DNA from: Saturnia japonica
Taxonomy: Eukaryota > Arthropoda > Insecta > Lepidoptera > Saturniidae
DNA: 64,000 nucleotides
Reading direction: 5' to 3'
Assembly (NCBI GenBank): GCA_033032175.1
Contig: CM065309.1
Coordinates: 16,058,001 to 16,122,000, forward strand
Shown here: piece after piece, positions 45,405 through 56,874 of the stretch
Numbering within the stretch: position 1 is the first letter of the stretch
How the letters are laid out: each line of letters begins with the position of its first letter
Made by a program: the position numbers and the translations under genes
The notes under the pieces: model-generated
What the model saw: the letters and a program-made list of their open reading frames with translations, nothing else
Database searches by the model: none
What the model was told of the DNA's origin: nothing

Positions 45405-45625
45405 GTCCGTTCCTCGGAGTGAAACCCTTGGGTCAGGCAACCGCCCGCGCGATACAAGTGACACTGTACGTGCATCACTTAGCTACCTACATACAACACT
45501 ACACACGTATGAGCATACACACGTGCACACCACACAGGTACATAGGTTCTGTGAGGGACCTTTTTTTTTCTTTTTTTACGCTAGTTAGTTAGCGCTAGTT
45601 AGTGTAGAAACATTCCGATTACTGA

Positions 45626-45685
45626 ATACACATACGCACGGTTCCTTCCTTCCTCCCAGGAGGAAGGGAACGTGCCTATGTGTAT
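45626..45685 (+). other. Hairpin in the jockey 3' UTR
   Basis: ATACACATACGCACG at 45626 pairs with CGTGCCTATGTGTAT ending at 45685, and CCTTCCTCC pairs with GGAGGAAGG at the tip. The result is a nearly continuous stem of 25 or more base pairs with a tiny loop. The same hairpin is at 59201-59260. A 3' UTR stem is a plausible RT recognition signal, since several LINE RTs recognise 3' structures. Confidence 0.75.
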
Positions 45686-46070
45686 AAATTAGTTAGCTCG
45701 AATCGTAGGTGTAGGGATTCGATTAGATCGCGACTTATTTGCGAACGCGGCGACCGCCCGAGCCGAGGTCCGGCCACTTTGGCACCCTCGTGCGAGTCGT
45801 CCACAAAACTTTCGCGGCTGAGTGCCCTCTGCGCTCGCCCCCAAGTCCGGTGAAGCTGTAAAAGCCGCAGCGGCTTTAGGGCCCCTAAGGCTAACAGTGT
45901 AGTAAGTTCAAAAAAAAAAAAAAAAAAAAAAACCAAGAAAGAAATTTGCTCTCTGTTCTGAGTGTCGGAAAACAAAAATAATTTAGGTGCTTGCCAACAT
46001 ATTAACATGAAAATGGCCTACTACCACGATATGGTTTCATCACCTTTACACTGAAATATCAAGTTCATTT

Positions 46071-46137
46071 CAGAATTCAAACCCACATCGATCGACGTAG
46101 TGTCCGAACATGACCCTGAGCCACTGTGGCTTCAAGT
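46071..46137 (-). mobile_element. SINE S2 head fragment
   Basis: On the minus strand it reads TGGCTCAGGGTC, then CATGTTCGGACACTACG, TCGATCGATGTG and GGTTTGAATTCTG. This parallels the S2 head at 13952-14007 base for base over most of its length. Confidence 0.6.
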
Positions 46138-46240
46138 TAAACATTATTACATGAAGTAACTTTAAATAAAAACAAAAGTATTATAAACATTATATTAATA
46201 CGTGAGAAGAAATCTTCGGACACACACAATATTTAGGTTC

Positions 46241-46318
46241 ATACTGCAAATCTCAAACAGAAAATAGTCTATAATTAAAAAGTCGCTGTTCGAATTTCGA
46301 TCATTGGACGACCGCTAG
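46241..46318 (+). repeat. Repeat family F
   Basis: Matches 32064-32143: ATACTGCAAATCTCAAACAG, then AAAATAGTCT and TTCGAATTTCGATC. Confidence 0.6.
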
Positions 46319-46335
46319 TAATATTACATATGGAG

Positions 46336-46356
46336 ACACACACACACACACACACA
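46336..46356. repeat. (AC)n microsatellite
   Basis: About ten AC units. Confidence 0.95.
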
Positions 46357-46512
46357 GTCATTCAAGTTGAAACAAAGAAAAACTTTTATTATGGTAACTA
46401 TATAAATACCTGCTATACTATACATACATACATAGATATTTAACAGCCAGACACACAACTAGTTCGAGTATCAGCAAGTGGTAGCTTTTATAGAAGGTAC
46501 TTTATTGAGTGG

Positions 46513-46690
46513 TGGCGTACCGGAATACGCAACGTGAGTAAACCCACCACGAGGTGGACCGACAACCTGGTAAAAGAAGTCGCTGAGTGCGTGCACAACA
46601 GGATCGGTCGTAGTGACGATCTTGGGGGAGACTATGTCAAGCCGTGAACGTCTTTCGATGAAAATGATGATGGTGACAAAACTATTAATA
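46513..46690 (+). pseudogene. RTE-type LINE, C-terminal fragment
   Basis: The frame codes K-P-T-T-R-W-T-D-N-L-V-K-E-V-A, then D-Y-V-K-P, a stop and T-S-F-D-E-N-D-D. The 'P-T-R-W-x-D-x-L/I-x-K-V-A' and terminal 'TSF/C-(G)' plus (GAT)n pattern is that of the RTE end at 48720-48860. Only the last 60 codons remain. Confidence 0.7.
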
Positions 46691-46704
46691 ATGCCAGTTA
46701 TTTA

Positions 46705-46779
46705 TGCGGGGATCAAACCCACTACCTCTCTGCTGAATAGCAGGGCTTACTACCGTTACGCCACGAGGCTTGTCAACCT
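46705..46779 (-). mobile_element. tRNA-like SINE head
   Basis: On the minus strand it has GCCTCGTGGCGTAACGGTAG (box-A-like), then AGCAGAGAGG and GTGGGTTTGATCCCCGC (box-B-like). The putative acceptor arms (GCCTCGT and the bases after CGCA) do not pair, so I do not call a tRNA gene. Confidence 0.5.
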
Positions 46780-47522
46780 AAATACACCGTTATAAATTTA
46801 CTTAAGTGGACTGTCGTACCTATTTGTGGGTTGGGCACATTTGACAGGGTCGATCGTTATGCAGCCGTAATGTATCGGCACCAAGCAGCAGGTAGGCGGG
46901 AACCCGGGGACATTCCATCATCATTTGTTTGCTGATCCATCGTTTATGCATGTCAAAGGTAGGGCGCTTCGTTACTTGCCTCGTTGCTTTTGTTTGCGCT
47001 TGAATATTGGGGTTAGGAATTATTATGTTAGCTTGTACTGGAATCGGGCACGCATTTTTATTTTTGTATCTGCAAAAAAATGAATTCTATAAAATAATAT
47101 CGGAATTGTGTTGAACAAAGGGATATCAAAGTATTTGAATGCATAGTTACATTAAAAAAAAATATCTAAATCCGACGTATGATAATAAAAAATAAATAAT
47201 AATAAATCTAGCCTGTACGTATCTGACTTCTCATGCAAATGTCTCTTTCCGAAAAAAGGCACGCACTACGCCAATTCACGACGTCAAACTCAAACTAAAT
47301 CTCAACGAATTCACATTTCCATGTTTTAACAACAACCATGTTTTTATGATTTACAATAACATTTCTCAAACTTAGAGGATTCCTCGCTATGTTTTTCATA
47401 ACCGGAGAAACCGAGACCGACAATTACAATTACATATAACTATACAATTATTAAAGTGTAAATCTACTTTTTTAATCATGGCACGTCATAGTGATAGTGA
47501 GTACAGTGCAAACCAATAAAAT

Positions 47523-47700
47523 CGGTGACCACAGCGGGATCTACAATCCATTGTTAGTTGTTGCTGTCATACTGGCCTGCTTAAATTCCTTTTTACGTAG
47601 TGTTTGTAGGGTTTCATGTTGTAGGAAGAAGAGCCTAAGAAAGGAATGGAACTGGCAGGCCGGAAGACACTTCCACAGCTTCACAGTACGGCAAAGATAA
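47523..47700 (+). repeat. Repeat family G
   Basis: GGTGACCACAGCGGGATCTA, then CTGTCATACTGGCCTGCTTA, AAAGGAATGGAAC and CTTCCACAGCTTCACAGTAC align in order with 63659-63820. A CGGCAAAG end is present here. No protein frame is conserved between the two copies. Confidence 0.55.
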
Positions 47701-48370
47701 TACGTAGCTTTCTTTTTTCGTGCAGAGATGGAGGTTAACGTAAAGCTGTGGATCCGGACCCATGAATTTATGTGAATACTACATGTTGGTAATTTAATCT
47801 TATCTAGAAACACGCTACAAGTGCTGTGATAGTTATGATATTTTTTTATCCTTGGTCAAGAAAATTACTGCACCTGAATATAATATTTGCTCTGTATTAT
47901 AATCCACAAAAATTGCCGACTGCTGAGAGGTATAGATCTGTCGACAGCCACTGTCATACCTATTGCAGACCACACCGAAAGAGTCTCGGAATTTTGAAAT
48001 AAATTTACTGATTCCGAAACAACACACTACAAGGTAAATTGAAAATTTAGTAAGCCCCCGACATAAGTAACCTATTCATTACGACTATTTCAATGAGCCC
48101 AAATACGATTTCTCTGCTGTAAGTTGGTGAGGAGTTAGGTATCCTACATATTTCAGATGACACTACAGCTTCAGGTTATGGTTTTACTAATATCATTGAA
48201 GTAACACAATATGAAATTTCGACTCAATCAGACCTGTGGGATATGCTGACATATATTTATTAGATATAAAAGAGCTAATAAACCTTGAAACGGTTGACCC
48301 GTTTTTATAAAACCAAACCGCCAAAAACTTGCTTTCAAATAAAGATAACCACATCCAAATCGAGTCACCC
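47701..48370. other. No gene recognised
   Basis: Frames at 47833-48027 and 48193-48384 (minus) have no motif. Text near 48290-48380 ('GTTGACCCGTTTTTATAAAA') resembles an older repeat into which the RTE copy inserted. Confidence 0.45.
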
Positions 48371-48381
48371 GTATAAGGCAC
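48371..48381. repeat. Target duplication GTATAAGGCAC (left)
   Basis: The same 11 bases lie at 48863-48873, directly after the (GAT)n tail of the RTE copy. Confidence 0.85.
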
Positions 48382-48862
48382 CAAAATACCTCAGTGCCTC
48401 AAGACGAAAGTCTTTGACCAGTGTGTGTTGCCAGTGATGACATACGGCACAGAGACGTGGTCGCTCACTGTGGGCCTCATAAGAAAGCTCAAGGTCGCTC
48501 AGCGAGCTATGGAGAGGGCTATGCTTGGTGTTTCTCTACGAGATCGAATCAGAAATGAGGAGATCCGTAGACAAACTAAGGTAACCGACATAGCCAAAAG
48601 GATTAGCAAGTTGAAGTGGCAGTGGGCGGGGCACATAGTTCGGAGAACTGACGGCCGTTGGGGCAGAAAGGTTCTCGAGTGGAGACCACGCACCGGAAAG
48701 CGCAGCGTAGGACGGCCCCCCACTAGATGGAAAGACGACATAATAAAGGTCGCTGGGAGCCGTTGAGTGCAGGCCGCACAAGATCGGTCGCTCTGGAGAT
48801 CTATGGGGGAGGCCTATGTTCAGCAGTGGACGTCCTGCGGCTGAAATGATGATGATGATGAT
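48382..48862 (+). mobile_element. 5'-truncated RTE-type LINE insertion
   Basis: From 48396 the product reads C-L-K-T-K-V-F-D-Q-C-V-L-P-V-M-T-Y-G, then Q-R-A-M-E-R-A-M-L-G-V-S-L-R-D, L-K-W-Q-W-A-G-H-I-V and S-V-G-R-P-P-T-R-W-K-D-D-I. A stop at 48764 (R-stop where W is usual) is followed by A-Q-D-R-S-L-W-R-S and Y-V-Q-Q-W-T-S. It ends in a (GAT)n tract at 48848-48862. This is the region downstream of RT in RTE-clade elements. Structure and 11 bp target duplications show a truncated target-primed insertion. The 113-codon frame 48425-48766 is almost clean, so the copy is the best RTE end in the window. Confidence 0.92.
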
Positions 48863-48873
48863 GTATAAGGCAC

Positions 48874-50139
48874 ACGCACACGCGGGCAGACACGTGTCAT
48901 GGTGTCATCGGGGTTAAAAATGTGTCTTTATGACGGTACAATAGTTATGTTTTTCAGAAAAGTACAAGGATTAAATTGTAAATTTTATGAAATGAATGAT
49001 ACTTTCTTGCACTTTCAAAGTTTTCTTTTGTTAAGGAGAAATAATGATATTGATTCAGAATGCAGAAATGTGGATATCGCAGTATGCAAACACGTTACAA
49101 CGTTTTTCTATACTTTTGTTAACAATAAGTTATTATAATAACTGACGAAATAAACTTAGTTCAATATCTAAACCTTTACGAAGAAATGACTTAAAATTAT
49201 CACTTGTCATTAATTTCTTCCTTTTTATTAGTACTCGAGTTCATCTTGTCTAAATAAAGAAATATTTAAAGGTTGGTGCAAAATTATGAGAGAGTACCTA
49301 TTTTCTTGTTCAAATCAATAACTATAATGTAATAATAACATAAATTACTTTAAAATACAGACTTATTTTTTCTTTCCACATAAAATTATCATAAACCAGT
49401 AAGTTCTTACGCACCAATTCTCTCTGTATTACAAAGCTTGATACGCTTTCGTAAACAAGATTGATTGCCATAGTCTCCCTATATGATTTGAATATGAATA
49501 CGTGGACCAAATTCGTACAGAATTCACGGACTACACGTTATCTCTACGAAAAAACATATTTTTTTAAATAAATAAAAATACAAAAAGGTTTATTTTATGC
49601 TGTTGTTGCTAAGATTTCTATTTCTTATTGATCATATAAGAAATGATAAATCACTGCTCGCAGTGCTAAGCAAACGCGAAGCTAAGGGAAATCATGGGCC
49701 TAAACATGACACTAAATTTTAACATATTGGACGACTTTAAATGTCGAGATGTGATAGTTATTTCCAACTTCATCTGTTACATAAGACTAGCATTGTCACA
49801 AGGACAATTATAATGTTTAATTGCGGTGTTTCTTATCGTGGTCTAATGGCTTCTTCAATGTCAATGATTCTTTACGTCAGAAATATGTGCTTATAATAAT
49901 AAAAACTAAAATGAAAAATCAACTTGATAAGTTATTATATTACGATACATATAAGTACAGTGTTAAAACAAATTCAATTGTAGTGATTTTGGAAGTTCAT
50001 TAGCATCCATTAAGATATTATGTAAAACGTACTAGAGCAGCTGTTACGAACAAAAATTGTGCTCCACTTGATAGAGCTGGGTATACATTGAACTTACTGA
50101 TGAAATGTCTCTCCTTGTGTTCTTCGAGTTGTTTAAACA
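48874..50139. other. No gene recognised
   Basis: AT-rich DNA. Frames at 48899-49138 and 49322-49510 lack motifs. Confidence 0.5.
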
Positions 50140-50427
50140 CTACCACAGTGCACATGAAGGCATATTTATGAAGTAAAATTTAGCATTCAAACGTGCAATC
50201 TCAACACATGCCCGGTACAGACCATGATTGCGAGTGTGCGAGTGTATGCAATCGAACGTGTGTTTCGAACAATTCTGATTAAGGCGTCGTCTCTTGTATG
50301 TAGTACATAATACCTCAATGTTAGCATTATGCTTCAAATTGAATATAATATTTTTGATTTTGAGTCTAGTGTACTTCTGTCTACACCTCGATTTTAGATC
50401 GATGTTTAAGTTTGCTTGTTTAATCAT
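50140..50427 (-). other. Unexplained 95-codon open frame
   Basis: An ATG-initiated minus-strand frame whose product is basic (many K and R) with five cysteines and several histidines in the C-terminal half. There is no known domain, no poly(A) signal placed clearly after it, and no sign of flanking exons. It could be chance, a fragment of an unknown element, or a single exon. I do not call it a gene. Confidence 0.2.
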
Positions 50428-51688
50428 TTTTTTTTTTGTTACGTTTTAGAACTGATAAATATTTTAAAAACAGATTTATGTCGATCAGTGAAAAGATATA
50501 GACTGATATTTATAATGAATATTATAAAAAGTAATTAAACCAATAATGTACAATAGGTAAACTTGAAATTAACATTTAACGCAAAATATTTGTAATACTT
50601 AGCAAACTGGAAAAACTTTGTTATTCAAAACTTTGAAACCTCGAGGCCTCATTGAAACCAGTAAAAATACTTCGTTATAAAACTTGAACAAGTTGAACGT
50701 TTAAAGTTTTTATGAGGGTAAAAATGCGTTTTTAAAGACTTTTAGAGGACTTTCTATTTTAGTACGCAAGTCCTTTCGCAAGAATTAATGACGAGATGTT
50801 TTAATATTTAGTATTTTATGTTTAATAGGGAGAAATTTACAAATATATTAATGAATTTATTTTATGTAATATACTATGAATTTATCAAGATAAAATAAGT
50901 GAGACTATTACTATCGACTTAAAAAAGATTTATACAAAATTATGAAATAATATTTATATGAGTACAAGAAATTAACCAAAAAAACGAAATCAAAATTAGG
51001 TACGAAACGAATTAGTAGCCTAAAATTCTTTTTGAGGTTGGTGCCAGCGAAGCCATCGAATATAAAAAGTGTAATCAACAAAGAAAATAAAAATATTACT
51101 TTTAAATAAATATTGTATATTTGTTGGAAAGCCCTAATAGATTATCATGTTATGTGAATATATTGCATTTCCAATTATATTATATACATATGTGTCGAAG
51201 TGATAACCTCTTTTTTTAATTCGATTAAAATAATGTCGAAGACAATATAAAGCAATGTTGACTTACGAATATAACAGTTACGAGAGGTTTCATTTCGATC
51301 GAATTTCTTTTGTGAAAACAGATCTTTATACTATGCTTTGTAACAGAGGTAATTTAGGATGGTTGCGAGACTTGCGAACTGGGTCAATATTACCAAAAAA
51401 AATAAAACAAAATGGTTAATCACCGAGCCATCGTTCCATCACAATTATTTCCATCAGCAAGAGCACAAGGTCAATTTAGAATTTAAATCTACATATATAT
51501 TACCTACCTTTGTCAAATGCTATGTTATGTACCTATAAACGTTATCCGAACGCGCTATCGCTTAAAATAAGAGTCTTGTTTTCTTAACTATCTCAGTGTG
51601 GATTTGTATTTCTTTATTTATCCGATTGGTGGAATAATTCCACCTGCGGTGAGTATAGTTTCCAGAGCTTCTTGGGGTGGGGGGAATC
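50428..51688. other. AT-rich stretch, no gene recognised
   Basis: No frames over 60 codons and no shared repeats. Confidence 0.55.
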
Positions 51689-51795
51689 AAGGTCGTCAAC
51701 GCGCTAGTGATTCTACCTATGTCATTAAAGCGTCCATAGACTAAGATAGCCGCTTACTATCAAACGATCCGTACGCTTGTTAATCATCTTAGTTG
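51689..51795 (+). repeat. Repeat family J
   Basis: AAGGTCGTCAACGCGCTAGTG, then CCTATGTCATTAAAGCGTCC and GCCGCTTACTATCAAACGAT. Other copies: 59799-59905 (same strand) and 58479-58575 (reverse). Confidence 0.6.
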
Positions 51796-54199
51796 TATAA
51801 AAACCGTTAAAACAGTTCTAGTTGTATATTACAATTTGTTATGAATTCTGGGCGACCGAGATGCGCGATTTTTATCACAAGAGAATTTTTTATTTAAAAA
51901 TGGTTTTACTGAATACGTAGTAGGTACGTTTTCCGTGTTTTACGTTATGTTATTCTTCCTCATAAGAGAAAATAAAAAATATATTCCGCAAAGCTATCAT
52001 GCTCCTTGAGGCCTGTTTGAATAAAATTTCACGTAGGTAAGTACTTTAGCTAGAAGCGTCTGTTGTAGGGTTGTGGGTCGAGAGTTCGAAACGGAAACGC
52101 TTACCCACAAAGGCTTTCAGGGTGTTTCAGAGCAACAAAAGAACTGGCAAACGGTTAACAGGATGTGCTATAACCATGTGAAGTGTAAATCTCGGATTGT
52201 CTTTCAATAGGTAATTTGTGACAAACAAGCGTTCGTGTAATATTGGCAAATTGATTATTATCGATTATATATGTTGATTACGTTGAATGGTGTTGAGATA
52301 AAATATATATTGCAATTTTTACAACAAATTAATTTTGTAATTTTTGTTTGTCCTCGCCTGAAATCTCTATTTATTATTTCTTAGTGTTTGTGCTCATATC
52401 TCTCTAAACTCTTCATATTAATTAATTATTCAATAATAATTTTAAAACTTAATATGTTCACCTCCTATTGACCAAGCTGTAACTTGGGCCTTTTGTACCT
52501 GCTTAGGATTCTCGTAAATATACACTTTGATTAGAAATTATTGTAAAAATCAATGATATACTAAGTTTTGTGAAGGGGGGAAAGGGTCGATAATAAATTA
52601 ATAATAACATAGGAATGTTAAGAAAATTATAAATTATATGAACAAAAAATGTGTAATAGAAAACTAAGCCCTAATAAGAACCCGGTCAACTTCGGAACGC
52701 TGTAAAAATCCTCTATAAGATTGCTCTGATGTCATTTTATTTTAAAGTGACTGGAAAAAAAGTTATAACACCCAAAAGAAAATTTGGCCAAAAATTTTCA
52801 GTTATTTTTGTTTATAAATATTTTATTTTCCAATTTGCGATAAAAAGTAATAAGAATAAAGTTGTAGACAATTTAATTTACTACAAAGAATGTTTTATAA
52901 AAAAATTCTGTAACTAGTTTAGGCAGTTTAGTTTAGTTTAGCATACGTTTAGGGTAACCATATTGTAACATAAATACCTTTGTGAGGGGGAGCAGGACCA
53001 ATCCCCAGGAAACATGATATAAGCCGTAACTTTTTAAATAAGAAAACAGAATCTAATAGAATGATGAATTAATTTTTCATAATTAATGGGCACCCTACTA
53101 ACTCAAGTGAAAGGACTTGTTTTCTATTTTATAAAAGTAAATTATTTATATCTACTTCTAAAGCAGAGTTTTATTTGTAACATAACATAAGTTTTTGTAG
53201 TGATGAAAATGGATAAGTATTTAGTTTTGTGAAAATAGTGGTAGTAATAAATATTATTCTAGAAATATGCGAATAATTTGTTTTTGATTTTTTTATTGAA
53301 TAAATATCTGTAAACACTAATAAAATAATACTTTGCGGCATTTACGATTATTATCCAAATCGTTGAAATGAACGTTAAAATTAAACTATTATACACAATC
53401 GAAAATTATCACAAGTCAGAGGCCAGCTATTGACTGGTATTTAAAAATATTTACTACTATTCGTCGCGAACCAAAAGTAAACGAATTTCTCTCTCGGATC
53501 TAAAATCATACAAAACTTTTTCGTGAACGTAGGAGTTGAATTCTTTTTTATTTTATTTCGTGTACCTATCCCTTTTATTAACATAAAATATTAGATTAAA
53601 TAAAATTCGATCAATTTAATTTCTATTTCACATGTAGGTAGTTAAAAGTATAATATTGTGATAATAGGAATTAAAAAAAAAATAACAGCATCCTATTCAC
53701 TGTACAGTCAAAGCACATAATATTAACCACATAACGCTCTTATTATCATTTGTATGAGGCGAATTTATTAAAACTTATATTGCTATTAACGCAAAAGAAC
53801 TCGCGACGATTGCTAGTATATATAATTTAAAAAATTATAACCTCTTTTAAACACTGAATTCTGTAATATTTGACAGTTTTATCTCGAATGCTTCACCCGA
53901 CCTATAATTCAAGCTTCAGAAACTTTTATGGCGGGAAATCAATTTGGGAAGGGTCGGGAGATAGAAATAACGATGTCTGCAAAAGTGAGAAGTTCCGGAC
54001 AAGACTGAAAATTAACTATATCACCATAGTACAGGGTCGTACTTACACAAATGTCTTTCATTATCGGATCCCCGTTGTAATTGCTTTTTTATTTCATTAA
54101 ACCTCGAGTAACACGTAATTTTAATTATTTTTTTACACATAAAATCACACGTCAATGTAAAAGTGTGTAGATGTTTTTCAGGAATACTCTTTATAATCT
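51796..54199. other. No gene recognised
   Basis: AT-rich DNA. A box-B-like GAGAGTTCGAAAC at 52081 stands alone. Frames at 52729-52917 and 53870-54100 have no motif. Confidence 0.5.
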
Positions 54200-55385
54200 T
54201 ATGTTACGTGGGATATTCCAAAAACTGTTAGTGAAATAAAAAGTACTTAGAATATGAATAAAGTTTATTTATAGCTTTTTAAAATATTCGTCTCCAACCC
54301 CAATTCACTTACGCATTCGGATGAATCAGCTTTCGAAGCATTTAAAAAATGTATGTTCCGGGTGGTCGAGCAATAACCGCCAAAATTCTTTGACGGCCTC
54401 TTCGCAGTGTTAAATTTACGCCAACGAAGCATTTTTTTTAAATGTGGGAAATAAAAAAAAATTGCATGGACATAAATTTGGGCCGTACGCTGGGTGGGTT
54501 AGCATCTGTACCCCAGAAGTATTCAAATAGTGCATAGTTCTAGCAGCTGTGTGTGTGCAGACACTTTAGCTTGCTGAAAAAGAATGTCACGGACACCGCT
54601 CCTTGATCGCTGGCTATTCAACTCCCCGAAGGCTTGATGCGGACAAACTTATCATTCACTAGTAACTGTTCTACGATCTTCTAGCGGGATTACTGATACT
54701 GGTCCGGTGCGTCGAAAAAAACCGCCATCATTTTTTATTTACGCTCCGACAGCGAATAACTTTTGTGGGCAACTCGTCTTCTTCGAAAACCTATTACGCT
54801 GATTGGAGAGAATTGTAGCTGTACATCCAAGTTTCCTAACATTAAGGTATTCATGCAGGATGGCGGAAACTGCCTGTAATCCCATCTTCAATGCAGCCTG
54901 AATCTCTCGATGTGTAATGTGTCTATTCTCCCGCGAAAGCCACTGAAGCCTGATGACATTTTCATGAATTACTGCAATTTTAGGTCGGCCGGATTTGGGG
55001 TCATCGTTAAGGCTCTCTCGACCACGTTAAAATTCACGAAACCTTTAAGTAACTATTGCTAACGCAGGAGCAGATTCCGCAATCAGCTTGTCGATTTTCG
55101 TGTAATTCCTTGAAAGTTAACGCTTGTGTATAATCATAAAAAATCATAGCACGAAAAGCTTCCCGTAGGAGACGTCCATTATTGCAAACAAAAGAAGAGT
55201 GACATACAATGTTTAAAAATATTTTTAAAACGAACCACACATAGATGGCCAATATCTATAATATTACTATTTTACTATTAATAGCTACTATTTTAAAACT
55301 TATTTATAAAAAAAAACAGTCGCAAATTAGGTTAAACGAAATGAAAAGACTTTTTTATCTGTGACGTTAACAATGTCGTAACATA
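54200..55385 (-). mobile_element. Mariner-like DNA transposon relic
   Basis: About 1.19 kb. TATGTTACG at 54200-54208 is the complement of CGTAACATA at 55377-55385, suggesting TA-flanked terminal inverted repeats, degraded beyond the first bases. The length fits a mariner of about 1.3 kb with small deletions. A broken transposase lies inside (separate entry). Mariners move by cut and paste into TA sites. Confidence 0.7.
54260..55235 (-). pseudogene. Mariner transposase, broken
   Basis: In shifting minus-strand frames: N-terminal F-R-A-M-I-F-Y-D-Y; G-R-E-S-L-N-D-D-P-K-S-G-R-P-K; R-H-I-T-H-R-E-I-Q-A-A-L; A-I-L-H-E-Y-L-N-V-R-K-L (helix-turn-helix part). The C-terminal H-P-A-Y-G-P-N-L-C-P-C-N-F-F-L-F-P and E-E-A-V-K-E-F-W follow. 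In active mariners the residue after 'P-C' is the third catalytic aspartate of the DDD triad; here it is asparagine (codon complement of 54471-54473). A stop near 54755 and several frameshifts also inactivate it. The middle, with the first two catalytic aspartates, is too decayed to read. It fits the cecropia/irritans type best. Confidence 0.85.
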
Positions 55386-55581
55386 GAGAATATTTATTAT
55401 CATGTACAGTAAGTAGAGTGCATGTCATCGACTTTTTGAAAATAAGCCTAACGTCTGTTAGTTATTGACCACTTTTAAGTAGAGAACTATGCATCTATAA
55501 AAAAATCAATTATAAATAAGAAATAAAATCATTCATAGGAAGCGCAGGACACGCAAAATATGAAAGTAATTGTTATAATTG

Positions 55582-55720
55582 AGAGTTTTTGGTAGAATCT
55601 TGATCTGTTATGTGGTGGTTCTTAATTTAATTCATAAACTTAGTACTCATAACTAATAACATGTATTTTAAGTAGCCGCTAAAAATTCCTGGACAGTTTT
55701 AACAAGAGAGCTGCCATCTC
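55582..55720 (+). repeat. Repeat family E
   Basis: GAGTTTTTGGTAGAATCTTG, then TTAATTCATAAACTTAG and AACAAGAGAGCTGCCATCTC match 31384-31573. Confidence 0.55.
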
Positions 55721-56874
55721 GTTAGCTTTATATTTGTAAAATATAACAATTAGAAAAATATTCTAAACACGTGAGTGATGTTGTCAGAATTATAGATGGA
55801 CACAGTTGACAAAAAATTAACAAAAAGGAAAAGAACAAAGTCTAAATTGACTGTACTGCGTTTTTTATTCCGCCGGAATGAAATCACATTTCATAGGTTA
55901 TAAGTTCATTATATTTTTAAAATAGTGATGTCACCAATCAGTACTAATTGTATGATAAAAAACACTAAATATTTAAGTTAATAGATAAAAACCCTCAATG
56001 CAATATTTAAAATATTGCGATTCAAATAATTTGTACCATAAAATATAAGATAGCACAACACACCAAAAATAAATGTCATAACATTTATTTCAAGTTTACA
56101 TTAGTGATTTTCCACTCCCTGGGAATAAAAAACGCAGTACATATATAATAATTTACAAGCCGTTAATCGAATACATTTACCTAGATTATCGATACGGTAT
56201 TATTAGTTCTTTATTACATAGCAAATCTCTATTTAAATTCAATACGATACGATAAAACAAATTTGGACAAAATATAAGGAGGGGTATGTTACAAATTTAG
56301 ATAAATTACTAAAAGTTGTATGAGAATTACAAAGTAATCAGAACTGGCGGCCCTGTTCCTAGGAAAGTCAACTGAAACATTAATGAGGGTGTGAGTTCAG
56401 TCGATTGTTAGAGATTTATGAGCTGGCAAAATTGAAATGCTCCTCCGCTTGTTTCTTAATAACATGTAAATTGCGTCGTTTCTTTATGTTCTGTCGTTAC
56501 TCGGAGAATTACTAAACCAAAAACATTGTTGTTCGGGAAATAAAAAATTAAAAAATGACTAATAATTTAAGTTTTCATTGTTTTTTTTTAATATAAAAAT
56601 TTCAACAATTTATGCAAATCTATACTTACAGTGGAGACTAAATTATCGGGAATTTAGTTATAGGTATTCGCGATTTTCTAAATTGACCGGAGTGTGTTAC
56701 TACTATTAAAACGATTCGTGATGAAGTAGTAATGAAGTGAAAAATTTGTTTAAATCAAATGACTGTTACTAAATATTTTAAACAAAATAAACTACAGTAA
56801 CTGTATAATATGTCCTCTGTGAGTTTTGTATTTTTGTAAGTTTTATTTATTACAAAAATGTAGTAATACATTAT
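55721..56874. other. No gene recognised
   Basis: AT-rich DNA with no frame over 60 codons. Confidence 0.55.

Larger units (their letters stand above)
44216..45932 (+). mobile_element. 5'-truncated jockey-type LINE insertion
   Basis: The insertion begins within RT (before domain A) and ends in a run of 23 A at 45910-45932. It is bounded by 9 bp target duplications. It contains the broken RT frame 44216-45404 and a GC-rich 3' UTR of about 500 bases. 5' truncation, poly(A) and short direct repeats are the marks of target-primed reverse transcription. The 3' 630 bases are about 98% identical to 58880-59510, so the family was active recently. Confidence 0.9.

Noticed and set aside
46705..46779. 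Possible tRNA gene on the minus strand
   Set aside because: Box-like motifs are present, but the putative acceptor 5' end does not pair with the bases after box B.
52049..52100. Lone box-B-like GAGAGTTCGA with GTGGGTCG upstream
   Set aside because: No box A at the right distance and no shared body; too little to call a SINE.
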